The notes under the pieces: generated by a model
What the model was told of the DNA's origin: nothing
Database searches by the model: none
Seen by the model: only the letters and a program-made list of their open reading frames with translations
Translations under genes and position numbers: made by a program
DNA from: DRGT01 sp035685445
GTDB taxonomy: Archaea; Thermoproteota; Nitrososphaeria; Nitrososphaerales; Nitrosopumilaceae
DNA: 56,331 nt
Reading direction: 5' to 3'
NCBI GenBank assembly: GCA_035685445.1
Contig: DASSAK010000016.1
Coordinates: 1 to 56,331 of the forward strand
Part shown: positions 16,390 to 25,409 of the stretch, piece by piece
How the letters are laid out: every line of letters starts with the position of its first letter
Numbering within the stretch: position 1 is the stretch's first letter

Positions 16390-16911
16390 GTGAATTTGAT
16401 GGAAGAGATAAAATTTTCAAAACCCAAATTAGATGAAGCAAAACACATCTTTCAATTAATAAAAGAATGTCCTCCTCTTGACCTAAATTCTGAATATCTT
16501 TATCTTTTGTTATGTCAACATTTTTCTGATACCTGCGTTGTTGCAAAAATAAATTCTAAAATTGTTGGATTTGTATCTGGTTATCTACCTCCAGAAAGAA
16601 AAAACACGCTTTTTGTTTGGCAAGTTGCTGTTGTAAAAGAACATCGTGGTAAAGGACTGGCATCAAAAATGATTAAGGAAATAATTCAAAGACCTGAATT
16701 AAACATTGAATTTGTTGAGGCAACAATAACTCCATCAAACTTTGCTTCAAAATCCCTTTTCACATCTATTGCCTCTGCATATAATTCAAACATTGAGATG
16801 AATCATTTATTCACAGAAGAAAAATTTGGAAATCAAAAACATGAAGAAGAAAATCTTGTTACAATAGGACCTATTGTAAACTCAAAACCATTGGAGGTTA
16901 ATGCACAATGA
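16390..16911 (+). CDS. ectA: L-2,4-diaminobutyrate acetyltransferase
   Basis: A 173-residue GNAT acetyltransferase. It acetylates L-2,4-diaminobutyrate to N-gamma-acetyl-diaminobutyrate, the second dedicated step to ectoine. The acetyl-CoA site is seen as VVKEHRGKGLASKM and the second half as ATITPSNFASKSLF, typical of EctA. GTG at 16390 follows the preceding stop with no gap; ATG at 16399 is an alternative start. It overlaps ectB by four bases (ATGA), so translation is coupled. Confidence 0.93.
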   Translation: MNLMEEIKFSKPKLDEAKHIFQLIKECPPLDLNSEYLYLLLCQHFSDTCVVAKINSKIVGFVSGYLPPERKNTLFVWQVAVVKEHRGKGLASKMIKEIIQRPELNIEFVEATITPSNFASKSLFTSIASAYNSNIEMNHLFTEEKFGNQKHEEENLVTIGPIVNSKPLEVNAQ

Positions 16912-18200
16912 AAGTAATTGATAATTTAGAGTCTAGAGTTCGTTCATATTGTAGAGCATTTCCTGTGACAATTAAATCTGCTAAGGGTCCGTATCTTTTT
17001 GATGAAGACGGCAAAAAATATTTGGATTTTCTATGTGGTGCAGGTTCATTAAACTATGGTCATAATAATTCACAAATCAAAAAGAAAATAATTGAATATC
17101 TTAATGAAGATGGAATTATCCATGGATTAGATTTAGCAACTACTGCAAAAGAAGAATTTTTAAAAACATTTCAATCGTTAATTCTCAAACCAAGGGGATT
17201 AGACTATAAAGTACAATTCACAGGACCAACTGGAACAAATGCAGTAGAGGCTGCGCTAAAACTAGCAAGAAAAATAACCGGACGAACTCACATTATATCC
17301 TTTACAAATGGATTTCATGGCGTTTCTTTAGGTTCTCTAGCAGCTACTGCAAACTCTCATCATAGACAAGCTTCTGGCCGCCCTCTTACTGATGTCACGT
17401 TCATGCCATATGATGGATACTTTGGAAGTAAGGTAAACACAATTGATTATCTTAGACGATATCTTGAAGATTCTAGTAGCGGAATTGATCTTCCAGCAGC
17501 TATTATTGTTGAAACAATTCAAGGTGAAGGCGGCATCAATGTTGCAAGTGATAAATGGCTGCAATCTCTTTCTGCACTTTGTAAGGAGTTTGACATACTG
17601 TTAATTGTTGATGATATCCAAGTAGGTTGTGGTAGAACAGGAACCTTCTTTAGTTTTGAACATGCAGGAATAAATCCTGACTTTGTTGTCCTATCAAAAT
17701 CACTAAGTGGATTTGGATTACCATTTTCTGTACTTCTCTTAAAACCAGAACTTGATATTTGGAAACCTGGTGAACACAATGGCACTTTTAGAGGAAACAA
17801 TATGGCATTTGTTAGTGCAACTGAAACACTAAAGCAATATTGGTCATCGCAAAAATTTGAAGCAGAAATTAATGAAAAGTCAAAACACCTTAAAGCCGAA
17901 CTGGAACGAATTGTACGTGATTATCTCCCACACTTGGATGTTAGAGGAAAAGGAATGGTTTGTGGAATTGATTGCAAGTCGCCTGAACTAGCAGAAAAAA
18001 TCGCAAATCAGTCATTCAAGAATGGATTGATACTAGAAAGATGTGGTTCTGAAGATCATGTTGTAAAATTCTTACCCCCATTAATTGCAGAAATTGAAGT
18101 GATTCAAGAAGGCATTAACATCTTCGAAAAAAGCGTTCAAGAAATAATATCTACTCCTGAAATCAAACTTGAACTTCAAAAAAAGGTTCACGAAAATTGA
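16908..18200 (+). CDS. ectB: Diaminobutyrate--2-oxoglutarate transaminase
   Basis: A 430-residue class III PLP aminotransferase that converts aspartate semialdehyde to 2,4-diaminobutyrate using glutamate, the first ectoine step. The PLP-binding Lys is K264 in VVLSKSLSGFG, preceded by the cofactor-ring aspartate in IVDDIQVGCGRTG. The early YLDFLCGAGSLNYGHNN is typical of EctB over other class III enzymes. It overlaps ectA and ectC by four bases each. Confidence 0.95.
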   Translation: MKVIDNLESRVRSYCRAFPVTIKSAKGPYLFDEDGKKYLDFLCGAGSLNYGHNNSQIKKKIIEYLNEDGIIHGLDLATTAKEEFLKTFQSLILKPRGLDYKVQFTGPTGTNAVEAALKLARKITGRTHIISFTNGFHGVSLGSLAATANSHHRQASGRPLTDVTFMPYDGYFGSKVNTIDYLRRYLEDSSSGIDLPAAIIVETIQGEGGINVASDKWLQSLSALCKEFDILLIVDDIQVGCGRTGTFFSFEHAGINPDFVVLSKSLSGFGLPFSVLLLKPELDIWKPGEHNGTFRGNNMAFVSATETLKQYWSSQKFEAEINEKSKHLKAELERIVRDYLPHLDVRGKGMVCGIDCKSPELAEKIANQSFKNGLILERCGSEDHVVKFLPPLIAEIEVIQEGINIFEKSVQEIISTPEIKLELQKKVHEN

Positions 18201-18589
18201 TAATTAGGGATATTTCTTCCTTAAAGGACACAGAAAGAATAACTGATACACCAAATTGGAAAAGTGTTAGACTATTATTAAAAAAGGACAATATGGGATT
18301 TTCACTTCATGATACCCTAATTCGTGCAGGAACTGAGACAAAGATGTGGTACAAAAATCACTTAGAAGCAGTATATTGTATTGATGGTATGGGTGAAATT
18401 GAAGATTTATCCACAGGACAAATTCATAAAATAAATTCTGGCGTTATGTATGCTTTAGATAAACACGATCATCATATTTTAAGAGCAAAAACTGACATGA
18501 GAATGATTTGTGTTTTTAATCCACCTTGTGTTGGAAATGAAATACATGATGAAGAAGGCGCCTATCCATTAATTCATGAGAAAACTTAG
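18197..18589 (+). CDS. ectC: L-ectoine synthase
   Basis: A 130-residue cupin enzyme that closes N-gamma-acetyl-diaminobutyrate to ectoine. The start is TTG at 18197, overlapping the ectB stop. Cupin features are the MWYKNHLEAVYCIDGMGEIED region (metal-binding Glu and Tyr) and DKHDHHILRA near residue 95. FNPPCVGNE near the C-terminus is the usual EctC ending. Length matches the family. Confidence 0.95.
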   Translation: MIIRDISSLKDTERITDTPNWKSVRLLLKKDNMGFSLHDTLIRAGTETKMWYKNHLEAVYCIDGMGEIEDLSTGQIHKINSGVMYALDKHDHHILRAKTDMRMICVFNPPCVGNEIHDEEGAYPLIHEKT

Positions 18590-18599
18590 GTAATTCTAG

Positions 18600-19529
18600 A
18601 TGTCAAGTAAAACAATTCAAGATTTGTATCCTACAAGGATTGCACTTTCGCCATCAATTTTGGAGAGAAAGGACCCAGTCGTATATCCAAATAATCTACA
18701 GATAAATGCCTTGACCAAAGAAGATGTTGATTTTTTTGAAAAAAATGGATATTTGTTTTTCAAAAATCTTTTCAATCAAACCGAAGTAAACATGTTAAAA
18801 ACAGAACTTGAAAAACTTGCAAATGATGAAAAAGCAAAAAATTCTGAACAATATGTAACAGAACTAGAAAGCGGTGACGTAAGATCTATTTTTGAAATTC
18901 ATAAACACAATCAATTGTTCAAGGAACTATCCAATGACAAACGGATTGTAGATGTAATTAGACAACTTTTAGGAAGTGATGTGTATGTAACTCAGTCTAG
19001 AATTAATAGAAAACCTGGATTTGAAGGAAAAGAATTCTATTGGCATTCTGATTTTGAAACTTGGCATGCAGAAGATGGAATGCCGAGGATGAGAGCAATT
19101 AGCTGCTCCATAAATTTAACTGAGAATTTTGAATTCAATGGACCTCTGATGGTAATTCCAGGTTCTCACAAGTTATTCATCTCATGTATAGGCAGAACTC
19201 CGGAAAATCATTATAAAACATCACTAAAAAAACAAGAGATAGGTACTCCTGATAAATCAAATCTAGAAAAGTTGGCTAAAAAAAATAAAATTGTATCAAC
19301 TAAAGGCCCTGCGGGTTCTGCTTTATTCTTTGACTGTAATATTATGCACGGTTCAGCAGGAAATATTACTCCTTATTCTAGAAGCAATGTTTTCTTTGTG
19401 TATAATAGCATTGAGAATCAACTAACAGAACCATTCAGTGCAAAAAATCCCCGACCAGAATACATTGCATCACGAGAAGTTAAGGCAGTTAATCCTAAGA
19501 CATTTGATATTAATAAATTCCTGAATTGA
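18600..19529 (+). CDS. ectD: Ectoine 5-hydroxylase
   Basis: A 309-residue Fe(II)/2-oxoglutarate dioxygenase that makes 5-hydroxyectoine. The iron-binding triad is H149-x-D151 in WHSDFETWH and H250 in IMHGSAGN. FYWHSDFETWHAEDG is the EctD consensus region. It is the last gene of the cluster, 10 bases after ectC, so the cell can make both ectoine and hydroxyectoine, as reported for Nitrosopumilus. The reaction needs oxygen, in line with an aerobic life. Confidence 0.95.
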   Translation: MSSKTIQDLYPTRIALSPSILERKDPVVYPNNLQINALTKEDVDFFEKNGYLFFKNLFNQTEVNMLKTELEKLANDEKAKNSEQYVTELESGDVRSIFEIHKHNQLFKELSNDKRIVDVIRQLLGSDVYVTQSRINRKPGFEGKEFYWHSDFETWHAEDGMPRMRAISCSINLTENFEFNGPLMVIPGSHKLFISCIGRTPENHYKTSLKKQEIGTPDKSNLEKLAKKNKIVSTKGPAGSALFFDCNIMHGSAGNITPYSRSNVFFVYNSIENQLTEPFSAKNPRPEYIASREVKAVNPKTFDINKFLN

Positions 19530-19568
19530 TGTATTTCAACAAATAGCATACAATAGAATCTTTACATT

Positions 19569-19832
19569 CTAATTTTTTGGGAAGGTTATTGAGCCCCATT
19601 CCGGTAATGAAAGGGTTAGTAATGATCTTACGTGATCCACATTTCGGATTTTCTCTTTGACAAAATTTAATGATTCTTCATCAGATTCCAATTTTATCTT
19701 TAACACAATATCATATATCCCATAAGTTCCAACCGCCTCTTTAACTTCTTCAAATGATTCTATCTCTTTCTTTACATGGTCTCTTTTTCCAGAATCGCAT
19801 GTTAATAGAATATACGAAGTTTCAGAATTCAT
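19569..19832 (-). CDS. Stand-alone Lrp/AsnC effector-binding (RAM) domain protein
   Basis: An 87-residue protein that consists only of the alpha/beta RAM domain of Lrp/AsnC regulators, with no DNA-binding helix-turn-helix. The pattern ETVGTYGIYDIVLKI-like core (AVGTYGIYDIVLKIK) and the final LLTLSLPEW-type strand are typical. Such proteins form oligomers that bind amino acids and may modulate full-length Lrp proteins. It is convergent with the ectoine operon. Confidence 0.85.
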   Translation of the reverse strand: MNSETSYILLTCDSGKRDHVKKEIESFEEVKEAVGTYGIYDIVLKIKLESDEESLNFVKEKIRNVDHVRSLLTLSLPEWGSITFPKN

Positions 19833-19974
19833 TTATGCTCTCCATTTAAAATCATCAACAAATTATTATCTTCTAAAAAAATTGATATTGAAATTGAATC
19901 GTACATTATTTTACAAGTAATTTCATTGAAAATAACATGTCATAAGCTAAATTATTGAATTTCAGCTAATGTTT

Positions 19975-20664
19975 TTATTTATACGCTGCAACCATTATGG
20001 CCCCGCCCATAAGATCTTTTTCAAATTCTACTTTGGAAAACTTCTCCTTCAACAACGATTCAAGTTTTTTATTTTGGGGCCAACGCTTGTATGTCCCATA
20101 AAGAGTTCCAAATTTTAGACCAAGTTTTCCTCCTGCCATAAAAGCAACAATTGGAAGAATTAATCTCAAATAAAATGAAACTCCAAATCTCACAATTACT
20201 GAATCTGGCTTACCAAGATCAACTATAACAAACCGTCCTCCTTTTTTCAGCACCCTGTGAATTTCAGATATTGCAATTCTAAGATTAATTGCATCACGAA
20301 GTGAATACCCACACAAAACAGCATCAAACTGATTGTCTTTGAATGGGATGTGCTCAAACACACCACTAGACAAGTCAGGATTTTTTTCAAATAATTTGCT
20401 TGTATTTTTTAGCATTGGAATGAGCGGATCATACAAAGTGATTGAAATATTGTTGTCACATAATTTTGCTGCAGTCTTTGACATGTTTCCAAAACCTGAA
20501 CCGGCATCAAGAATGTTGTTTCCTGGTAAAACTCGACCACTAATTCCTTTATTTCTATGTTCTACGTCTTTTCCAAACGATATTGCAGAATTTACTTTAT
20601 CATAAACTGGTATGATATCTCGTAAAACATCTATAACTTCTCCCCAATAACTCCCTAGACCCAT
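19975..20664 (-). CDS. UbiE/MenG-like quinone methyltransferase
   Basis: A 229-residue class I methyltransferase. Motif I is DAGSGFGNM, followed by LYDPL at the end of strand 2, and a UbiE-like VLCGYSLRDAINLRIAISEIHRVLKKGG stretch split across motifs II-III, then FVIVDLGKP. The RDA segment is strongly UbiE/MenG-like, so C-methylation of a menaquinone precursor is likely; Nitrosopumilus uses menaquinones. The start GLGSYW is followed by YDKVNSAISFG, another family hallmark. Located next to the proteasome alpha gene on the same strand. Confidence 0.8.
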   Translation of the reverse strand: MGLGSYWGEVIDVLRDIIPVYDKVNSAISFGKDVEHRNKGISGRVLPGNNILDAGSGFGNMSKTAAKLCDNNISITLYDPLIPMLKNTSKLFEKNPDLSSGVFEHIPFKDNQFDAVLCGYSLRDAINLRIAISEIHRVLKKGGRFVIVDLGKPDSVIVRFGVSFYLRLILPIVAFMAGGKLGLKFGTLYGTYKRWPQNKKLESLLKEKFSKVEFEKDLMGGAIMVAAYK

Positions 20665-20723
20665 ATGGGATATTGTTTAATGATGATTAATTTGTATTTG
20701 TTTACACAATCAAAAAAGATGAA

Positions 20724-21452
20724 TTAACCCTGCTTGAATTTCTGACTAGCTATTTGTGCAAATTTCTCCAGGTCACCATCTGAAATTTTTTCAAGGATTT
20801 TTTTTGCATTTGTGATCTTGGCCATCTTGATGTTTTTTGCACCATCTTTTACTTCTGCTTTGAGATTAATTGCAGCTACTGCAAGTGCTGCTGCATCATC
20901 AAGAATCATGTCTGTATTGTAAGTTTTTTCTAAAAAGTCATTTACCTCATCTGCGCCAGCACCAATAGCTATTGCAGCATAGGGAACAAAGGTTCCACTT
21001 GGGTCAGTAATGTAAATTGATTCACCTTTTTGATCAACTCCTGCAATGATTAATGCCACTCCATATGGTCTTACCCCAGAATATTGAGTAAATTGATGAC
21101 ATTGGTCAGCCAAATGTTTTGCTACAGTTTCGACTTCTACTGGTTCATCATAGTTTAACTTGTTTCCCTGTGAGAAAAATCTAGCATTTTCAACTTGAAC
21201 TCTGGCATCTGGAATGTAGCCTGCAGCTGCAACCCCGATATGCTGATCTACTTGGAAAATTTTCTGAGTGATATTGGCTGTTTGTAAAGAGCGTGGTTTT
21301 TCTTCTACTGCCATAATTATTCCATCTTTGCTTTTGATACCAATTGCTAATGTCCCACGCTTGACAGTTTCAATGGCATATTCGACTTGGTATATTCGTC
21401 CATCAGGAGAATACATTGTAGGTGTCATATCATAACCTCGTGACGCCATCAT
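20724..21452 (-). CDS. psmA: Proteasome alpha subunit
   Basis: A 242-residue subunit of the outer ring of the 20S proteasome. The N-terminal gate and signature are visible (SRGYDMTPTMYSPDGRIYQVEY), followed by the NTN-hydrolase fold. It has no catalytic N-terminal Thr, as expected for alpha. Two ATGs occur in tandem at 21452 and 21449; either could be used. Beta subunits are not in this window. Confidence 0.97.
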   Translation of the reverse strand: MMASRGYDMTPTMYSPDGRIYQVEYAIETVKRGTLAIGIKSKDGIIMAVEEKPRSLQTANITQKIFQVDQHIGVAAAGYIPDARVQVENARFFSQGNKLNYDEPVEVETVAKHLADQCHQFTQYSGVRPYGVALIIAGVDQKGESIYITDPSGTFVPYAAIAIGAGADEVNDFLEKTYNTDMILDDAAALAVAAINLKAEVKDGAKNIKMAKITNAKKILEKISDGDLEKFAQIASQKFKQG

Positions 21453-21582
21453 TTCATTTTCGAATCACTTTTCAGTCAATTTAAGGGTAATTATTAATCC
21501 AGCCTCGCATCAAAACCAATCTGGAAAAGATCTGGAAATAGTGTTTTAAGCCATTTTGTAAAAATTAAGGTCAGAAATCAAA

Positions 21583-21969
21583 ATGACAACAACACAACTC
21601 TTAGAATTTAAAGAAATGATAAAGACTCAACCTGGAGCAGCTGAGCACAAACCTGATCGTCAAACAAAGAGGTTACTTCTTTACTTGTTCACCGGAACTA
21701 GGGGTGGTTACACAAGACTTAGAATAGTAATGTTGCTTTTACAAAAACCATACAATACACATCAGCTTGCCCAAGGATTGGAACTTGATTACAAAGCAGT
21801 TCAACATCATATGAAGATATTAGAAAAAAATAATCTGGTTACAAAGATTGGTGAAAAATATGGTGCAATATTTCATATTTCAAACTTTCTTGAACACAAC
21901 ATTAGAGCACTAGATGAGGCCATTGATAAATTAGATAGAAAAATGAATTCAAAAAAAGTCTATCTTTGA
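21583..21969 (+). CDS. ArsR-type winged-helix transcription regulator
   Basis: A 128-residue DNA-binding protein. The central part (RLRIVMLLLQKPYNTHQLAQGLELDYKAVQHHMKILEKNNLV, residues ~47-88, quoted in part) is a classic winged helix of the ArsR type, with an acidic/helical dimerisation end. No metal-binding Cys is present, so it is not a metal sensor of the usual type. Its target is unknown. It overlaps the convergent epimerase gene by ten bases. Confidence 0.85.
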   Translation: MTTTQLLEFKEMIKTQPGAAEHKPDRQTKRLLLYLFTGTRGGYTRLRIVMLLLQKPYNTHQLAQGLELDYKAVQHHMKILEKNNLVTKIGEKYGAIFHISNFLEHNIRALDEAIDKLDRKMNSKKVYL

Positions 21970-22859
21970 AGAAATTTAATTTCTGATATTACATTGTCTA
22001 ATCCTTTTTTATAATTTGGATACTTGAAATTAGAAATCTCTGAAATTTTTTTATTTGATGTTTTTAATGATGTTGTTAAAAGTTTTACTGCATCGCCTCC
22101 AAGTGCTGCCTTGGCTAGCATTGTAGGAACTTTTCCAGGATATTTTAATCCCATTGAATCACAAATATAATAAATAAAATCTTTAAACAATGCAGGTTCA
22201 GAATCTGTCACAATAAATGATTCATTATGTGCGTCTCTTTCACCAATTTCAATTAATGCATTAACAGCGTCATCAACATGTACATAGTTTCTATAATATT
22301 CCCCACCACCAGGTAGCTTGAACTTGCCTTTTTGCAACCTGTCCATAATTACTGATGCAAACCATCCTCCATTTCCATACACCTCGCCCAAATATGCTAC
22401 AGTAAATGGAATTGAACTTTCTTCGCAATGAGATTTCAAATATTTTTGAGCATCCAAGCGAATTTTTGCATAATCTGTGTGGGGCTTTAATGGTGCTGAT
22501 TCATCAATTACCTCTTCTTTTGGGTCACCAAATACTCCTAAACCTGAGACATAAACAAAAAATTTTGTTCTATTCTTAATTTTTTCAAAAAAATTAACTG
22601 TCCCATCATAATTTACTTGTTTCAAAATCTTTTTATTTTTTTCAAGTGGTGATGCTGCCGCAAGATGATAAACTACATCATAAATCACATTTGGAAATGA
22701 AATCTCATCATCTGTTATGTCGCCTTCTACGTTTTTAATCGAAGTATCATCGAGTTCGTTTTCATGAATTAATGCAGTGACATCATGGCCTCCTTCCGAA
22801 AGTGATTTTGCTAATCTGGAACCAATGAATCCAGATGCGCCAGTTACAAGAATCTTCAA
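21960..22859 (-). CDS. NAD-dependent epimerase/dehydratase (extended SDR)
   Basis: A 299-residue protein with the Rossmann motif GASGFIG (7-13) and an extended-SDR layout (YHLAAAS near 64-70, SGLGVFG near 105). The catalytic Tyr is Tyr130, but the residue four later is Arg134 where the family has Lys (YAKIR instead of YxxxK). It probably acts on a nucleotide sugar or related compound; the substrate cannot be named. No sugar-pathway genes lie nearby. Confidence 0.85.
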   Translation of the reverse strand: MKILVTGASGFIGSRLAKSLSEGGHDVTALIHENELDDTSIKNVEGDITDDEISFPNVIYDVVYHLAAASPLEKNKKILKQVNYDGTVNFFEKIKNRTKFFVYVSGLGVFGDPKEEVIDESAPLKPHTDYAKIRLDAQKYLKSHCEESSIPFTVAYLGEVYGNGGWFASVIMDRLQKGKFKLPGGGEYYRNYVHVDDAVNALIEIGERDAHNESFIVTDSEPALFKDFIYYICDSMGLKYPGKVPTMLAKAALGGDAVKLLTTSLKTSNKKISEISNFKYPNYKKGLDNVISEIKFLQR

Positions 22860-22950
22860 TTCTAGATTATCTAATACAATTTGAGGATTTAACGTTTAGA
22901 TCCAAAATTTGGTTTTAGTTGGTTGAAAAATTTGCAAATTGGGACGAAAC

Positions 22951-22959
22951 TTAAATATT
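22951..22959 (+). promoter_or_regulatory. TATA-like box of gdhA
   Basis: TTAAATATT lies about 30 bases before the TTG at 22984 and is preceded by a purine-rich GGGACGAAAC that could act as BRE. It falls inside the longest possible reading frame, which argues that translation begins at 22984 and that the message is nearly leaderless. Confidence 0.55.
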
Positions 22960-22983
22960 GTCTGCACTCATGAAGCGGGTATC

Positions 22984-24258
22984 TTGGCAAGGGCAGATCC
23001 ATTTGAAAATGCAACAAAACAAGTCTATGATGCATGTGACATTTTAGGAATTAAAGACAAAGGAATGCGAGATTATTTAGCAATACCAAATAGATTTTTA
23101 CGATTAAAGCTTCCCGTAAAACTTGATAACGGAAAGATTAGAATTTTCATTGGTTTTCGAAGTCAGCACAACAACGATAGAGGCCCATACAAAGGTGGAA
23201 TAAGATATTTTGATCCCGAGGGCGGCGTCAAATACATGGAACGCGAAGTAATGGCACTTTCATCATGGATGACCTGGAAATGTGCTATTGTTGATGTTCC
23301 ACTTGGTGGAGGAAAAGGTGGAATTTTCATTAATCCTAAAAAAGAAAAACTAAGTGACGGTGAAAAAGAAAGACTAACAAGAAGATTTGCTTATCAAATT
23401 TCCGAAGTTATCGGTCCTGAAAAAGATATTCCAGCTCCTGATGTTTACACTGCAGGACAAGAAATGACCCAAATCATGGATACGTTTAGTAAATTACAAG
23501 GGAATCGTTATCAGCCAGGTGTTATTACGGGCAAACCAATCCCAATGGGCGGTTCACTTGCAAGAAATGTTGCAACTGGTTTGGGAAATGCTTACTGCAT
23601 TAGAGAAGCTGCAAAAGTATTAAAAATTAAACTAAAAGGAGCCAAAGTCGTTTTACAAGGATTTGGAAATGCATCCACCTTTTCAGGAGAATATCTTGAG
23701 AAAATGGGCGCTAAAGTTATTGCCGCTAGTGATTCAAAAGGTTCAATCATAGTACCAAAAGGATTCAAAGTCAAAAAACTAATGGACTGGAAAGACAAAC
23801 GAGGAACTGTTGTTGGCTTCCCAGGATCAAAAAAGATTTCTACAGAACAACTACTTACAACAAAATGTGATATTCTAGTACCTGGAGCACTTGAGAACCA
23901 AATTGATGCAAAGATTGCAAAGAAATTACAGTGTAAAATTATTGGCGAGGCTGCAAACGGTCCAACTTTGCCAGAAGCTGATCCAATAATTTACAAGAAA
24001 AAGATAATGGTTATTCCAGACATCTTAGCAAATTCTGGCGGTGTATGCATTTCATATCTAGAGTGGGTCCAAAATAACATGGGATACTATTGGAAATTTG
24101 ATGAAGTTGCAAGCAAAATGGAAGAACATATTGTAAAAGGATTCAAAGACACTCACGCAGTTTCAAAGAAATACAAGATTGATATGAGAAAAGCAGCAAT
24201 GGTTGTTGCTGTTAGCAGAGTTGTTGAGGCATTTAATCTCAAAGGAATCTGGCCCTAG
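22984..24258 (+). CDS. gdhA: Glutamate dehydrogenase
   Basis: A 424-residue enzyme interconverting glutamate and 2-oxoglutarate plus ammonia, central to ammonia assimilation. The Glu/Leu/Phe/Val dehydrogenase signature is present (VDVPLGGGKGGI, with the catalytic Lys), as are the substrate Lys in GPYKGGIRY and the cofactor loop VVLQGFGNAS. I chose TTG 22984, not TTG 22939: the product then begins ARADPFENA as usual for archaeal enzymes, and the TATA box would otherwise be inside the gene. The 3' end overlaps the convergent Toprim gene by four bases. Confidence 0.96.
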   Translation: MARADPFENATKQVYDACDILGIKDKGMRDYLAIPNRFLRLKLPVKLDNGKIRIFIGFRSQHNNDRGPYKGGIRYFDPEGGVKYMEREVMALSSWMTWKCAIVDVPLGGGKGGIFINPKKEKLSDGEKERLTRRFAYQISEVIGPEKDIPAPDVYTAGQEMTQIMDTFSKLQGNRYQPGVITGKPIPMGGSLARNVATGLGNAYCIREAAKVLKIKLKGAKVVLQGFGNASTFSGEYLEKMGAKVIAASDSKGSIIVPKGFKVKKLMDWKDKRGTVVGFPGSKKISTEQLLTTKCDILVPGALENQIDAKIAKKLQCKIIGEAANGPTLPEADPIIYKKKIMVIPDILANSGGVCISYLEWVQNNMGYYWKFDEVASKMEEHIVKGFKDTHAVSKKYKIDMRKAAMVVAVSRVVEAFNLKGIWP

Positions 24259-24647
24259 TAAAAAAACGATTCATAACAAACTAGTTGTTCAATAAATCTA
24301 ATTTTCCCTTTTGTAATTGAAACCAGACGTTTTTTAAATGACAAGTCTATTTTAGTTCTACGCTGCAGCTGTTCAATTATTTTTCCAGTTAGGTATCTTC
24401 CCTTTCTATCGCCATCTAGCAACACTATCAATCTATCATATTTTGCAACATGGTCTGCAAATTTTATCAATCTACCAAACCTGTGTAGCTCATAAACCGT
24501 TCCTGAAAATCCCAGTTTTTTCAAGGCAGCTGAATCGCGTTTTCCTTCTACAATTACTATGCTGTCTCTTTGACAATTTAATAAAAAAATAAAATCTTTG
24601 ACATTCTGAACTTCTTGTTCAGTTACTTGCACAATAAGGAATTTCAC
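24255..24647 (-). CDS. Small Toprim-domain protein
   Basis: A 130-residue protein that is essentially one Toprim domain: VEGKRDSAAL (metal-binding Glu) and LLDGDRKGR (DxD). These motifs occur in primases, topoisomerases and small nucleases such as the 5S rRNA-processing RNase M5. In archaea, stand-alone Toprim proteins of this size are conserved but poorly characterised. It is read toward gdhA and overlaps its end. Confidence 0.85.
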   Translation of the reverse strand: MKFLIVQVTEQEVQNVKDFIFLLNCQRDSIVIVEGKRDSAALKKLGFSGTVYELHRFGRLIKFADHVAKYDRLIVLLDGDRKGRYLTGKIIEQLQRRTKIDLSFKKRLVSITKGKIRFIEQLVCYESFFY

Positions 24648-24682
24648 TTTGACATATTAAACACTTTATCAAAAGTAGAAAA

Positions 24683-25369
24683 ATGACAGATGTTTTAATA
24701 ATTCAGAATACTAGAATCGAAGGTTCTGGAATTTTAGGCAATTTTTTACAAAGTGATGGATTCAAAATTAATCAAGTTTTTGCAAAAAATGAAAAAATAC
24801 CTCAAAATGACGCTCAATTTCTAGTGATTTTAGGAGGGCCAGAGAGTGCAAACGACAACATTCATTATCTGCGCAATGAAGAACGGCTAATACGTAATTT
24901 TGTATCTAAAGAAAAACCTGTTTTAGGAATTTGTTTGGGCTCCCAACTCATTGCAAAAGCATTTGGTGCAAATGTTTATGCAGGTGAAAAAAAAGAAATT
25001 GGTTTTTATCATGATCTCATAAAAGATCATACAAATTCAAAATTATTTTCTAATTTTAAAAACCCATTTACCGTTTTTCATTGGCATGGGGAAACGTTTG
25101 ATCTTCCAAAAGGATCCATAAGACTTGCACATTCTGTTGATTATGAAAATCAAGCATTCCAATTAGGAACTGCAGTTGGAATTCAATTTCATCTTGAAGT
25201 TGATAAGAACATGGTGAATCTTTGGCTTGATAAAAATGAAGAAAAACTTGAAAAAATTCCTTACATTGAACCCACAAAAATTCGTCAAGATATTGATGCA
25301 AATATTTCAACAGTTAAGAAAAATATGGATACTTTTTACAAAAATTTCAAATCAACTTTCAACTTGTGA
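24683..25369 (+). CDS. Class I glutamine amidotransferase
   Basis: A 228-residue protein with the class I amidotransferase triad: Cys84 in GICLGSQ, His170 and Glu172 in FHLEV. It hydrolyses glutamine and passes ammonia to a partner or acts on its own substrate. It resembles the GMP-synthase-like GATase1 group that lacks a synthase domain. The partner is not encoded nearby, and its role is unknown. It is divergent from the Toprim gene. Confidence 0.88.
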   Translation: MTDVLIIQNTRIEGSGILGNFLQSDGFKINQVFAKNEKIPQNDAQFLVILGGPESANDNIHYLRNEERLIRNFVSKEKPVLGICLGSQLIAKAFGANVYAGEKKEIGFYHDLIKDHTNSKLFSNFKNPFTVFHWHGETFDLPKGSIRLAHSVDYENQAFQLGTAVGIQFHLEVDKNMVNLWLDKNEEKLEKIPYIEPTKIRQDIDANISTVKKNMDTFYKNFKSTFNL

Positions 25370-25409
25370 CCAAAGTTTAATATATTGAATTAAGATCTCC
25401 GATCTAATT

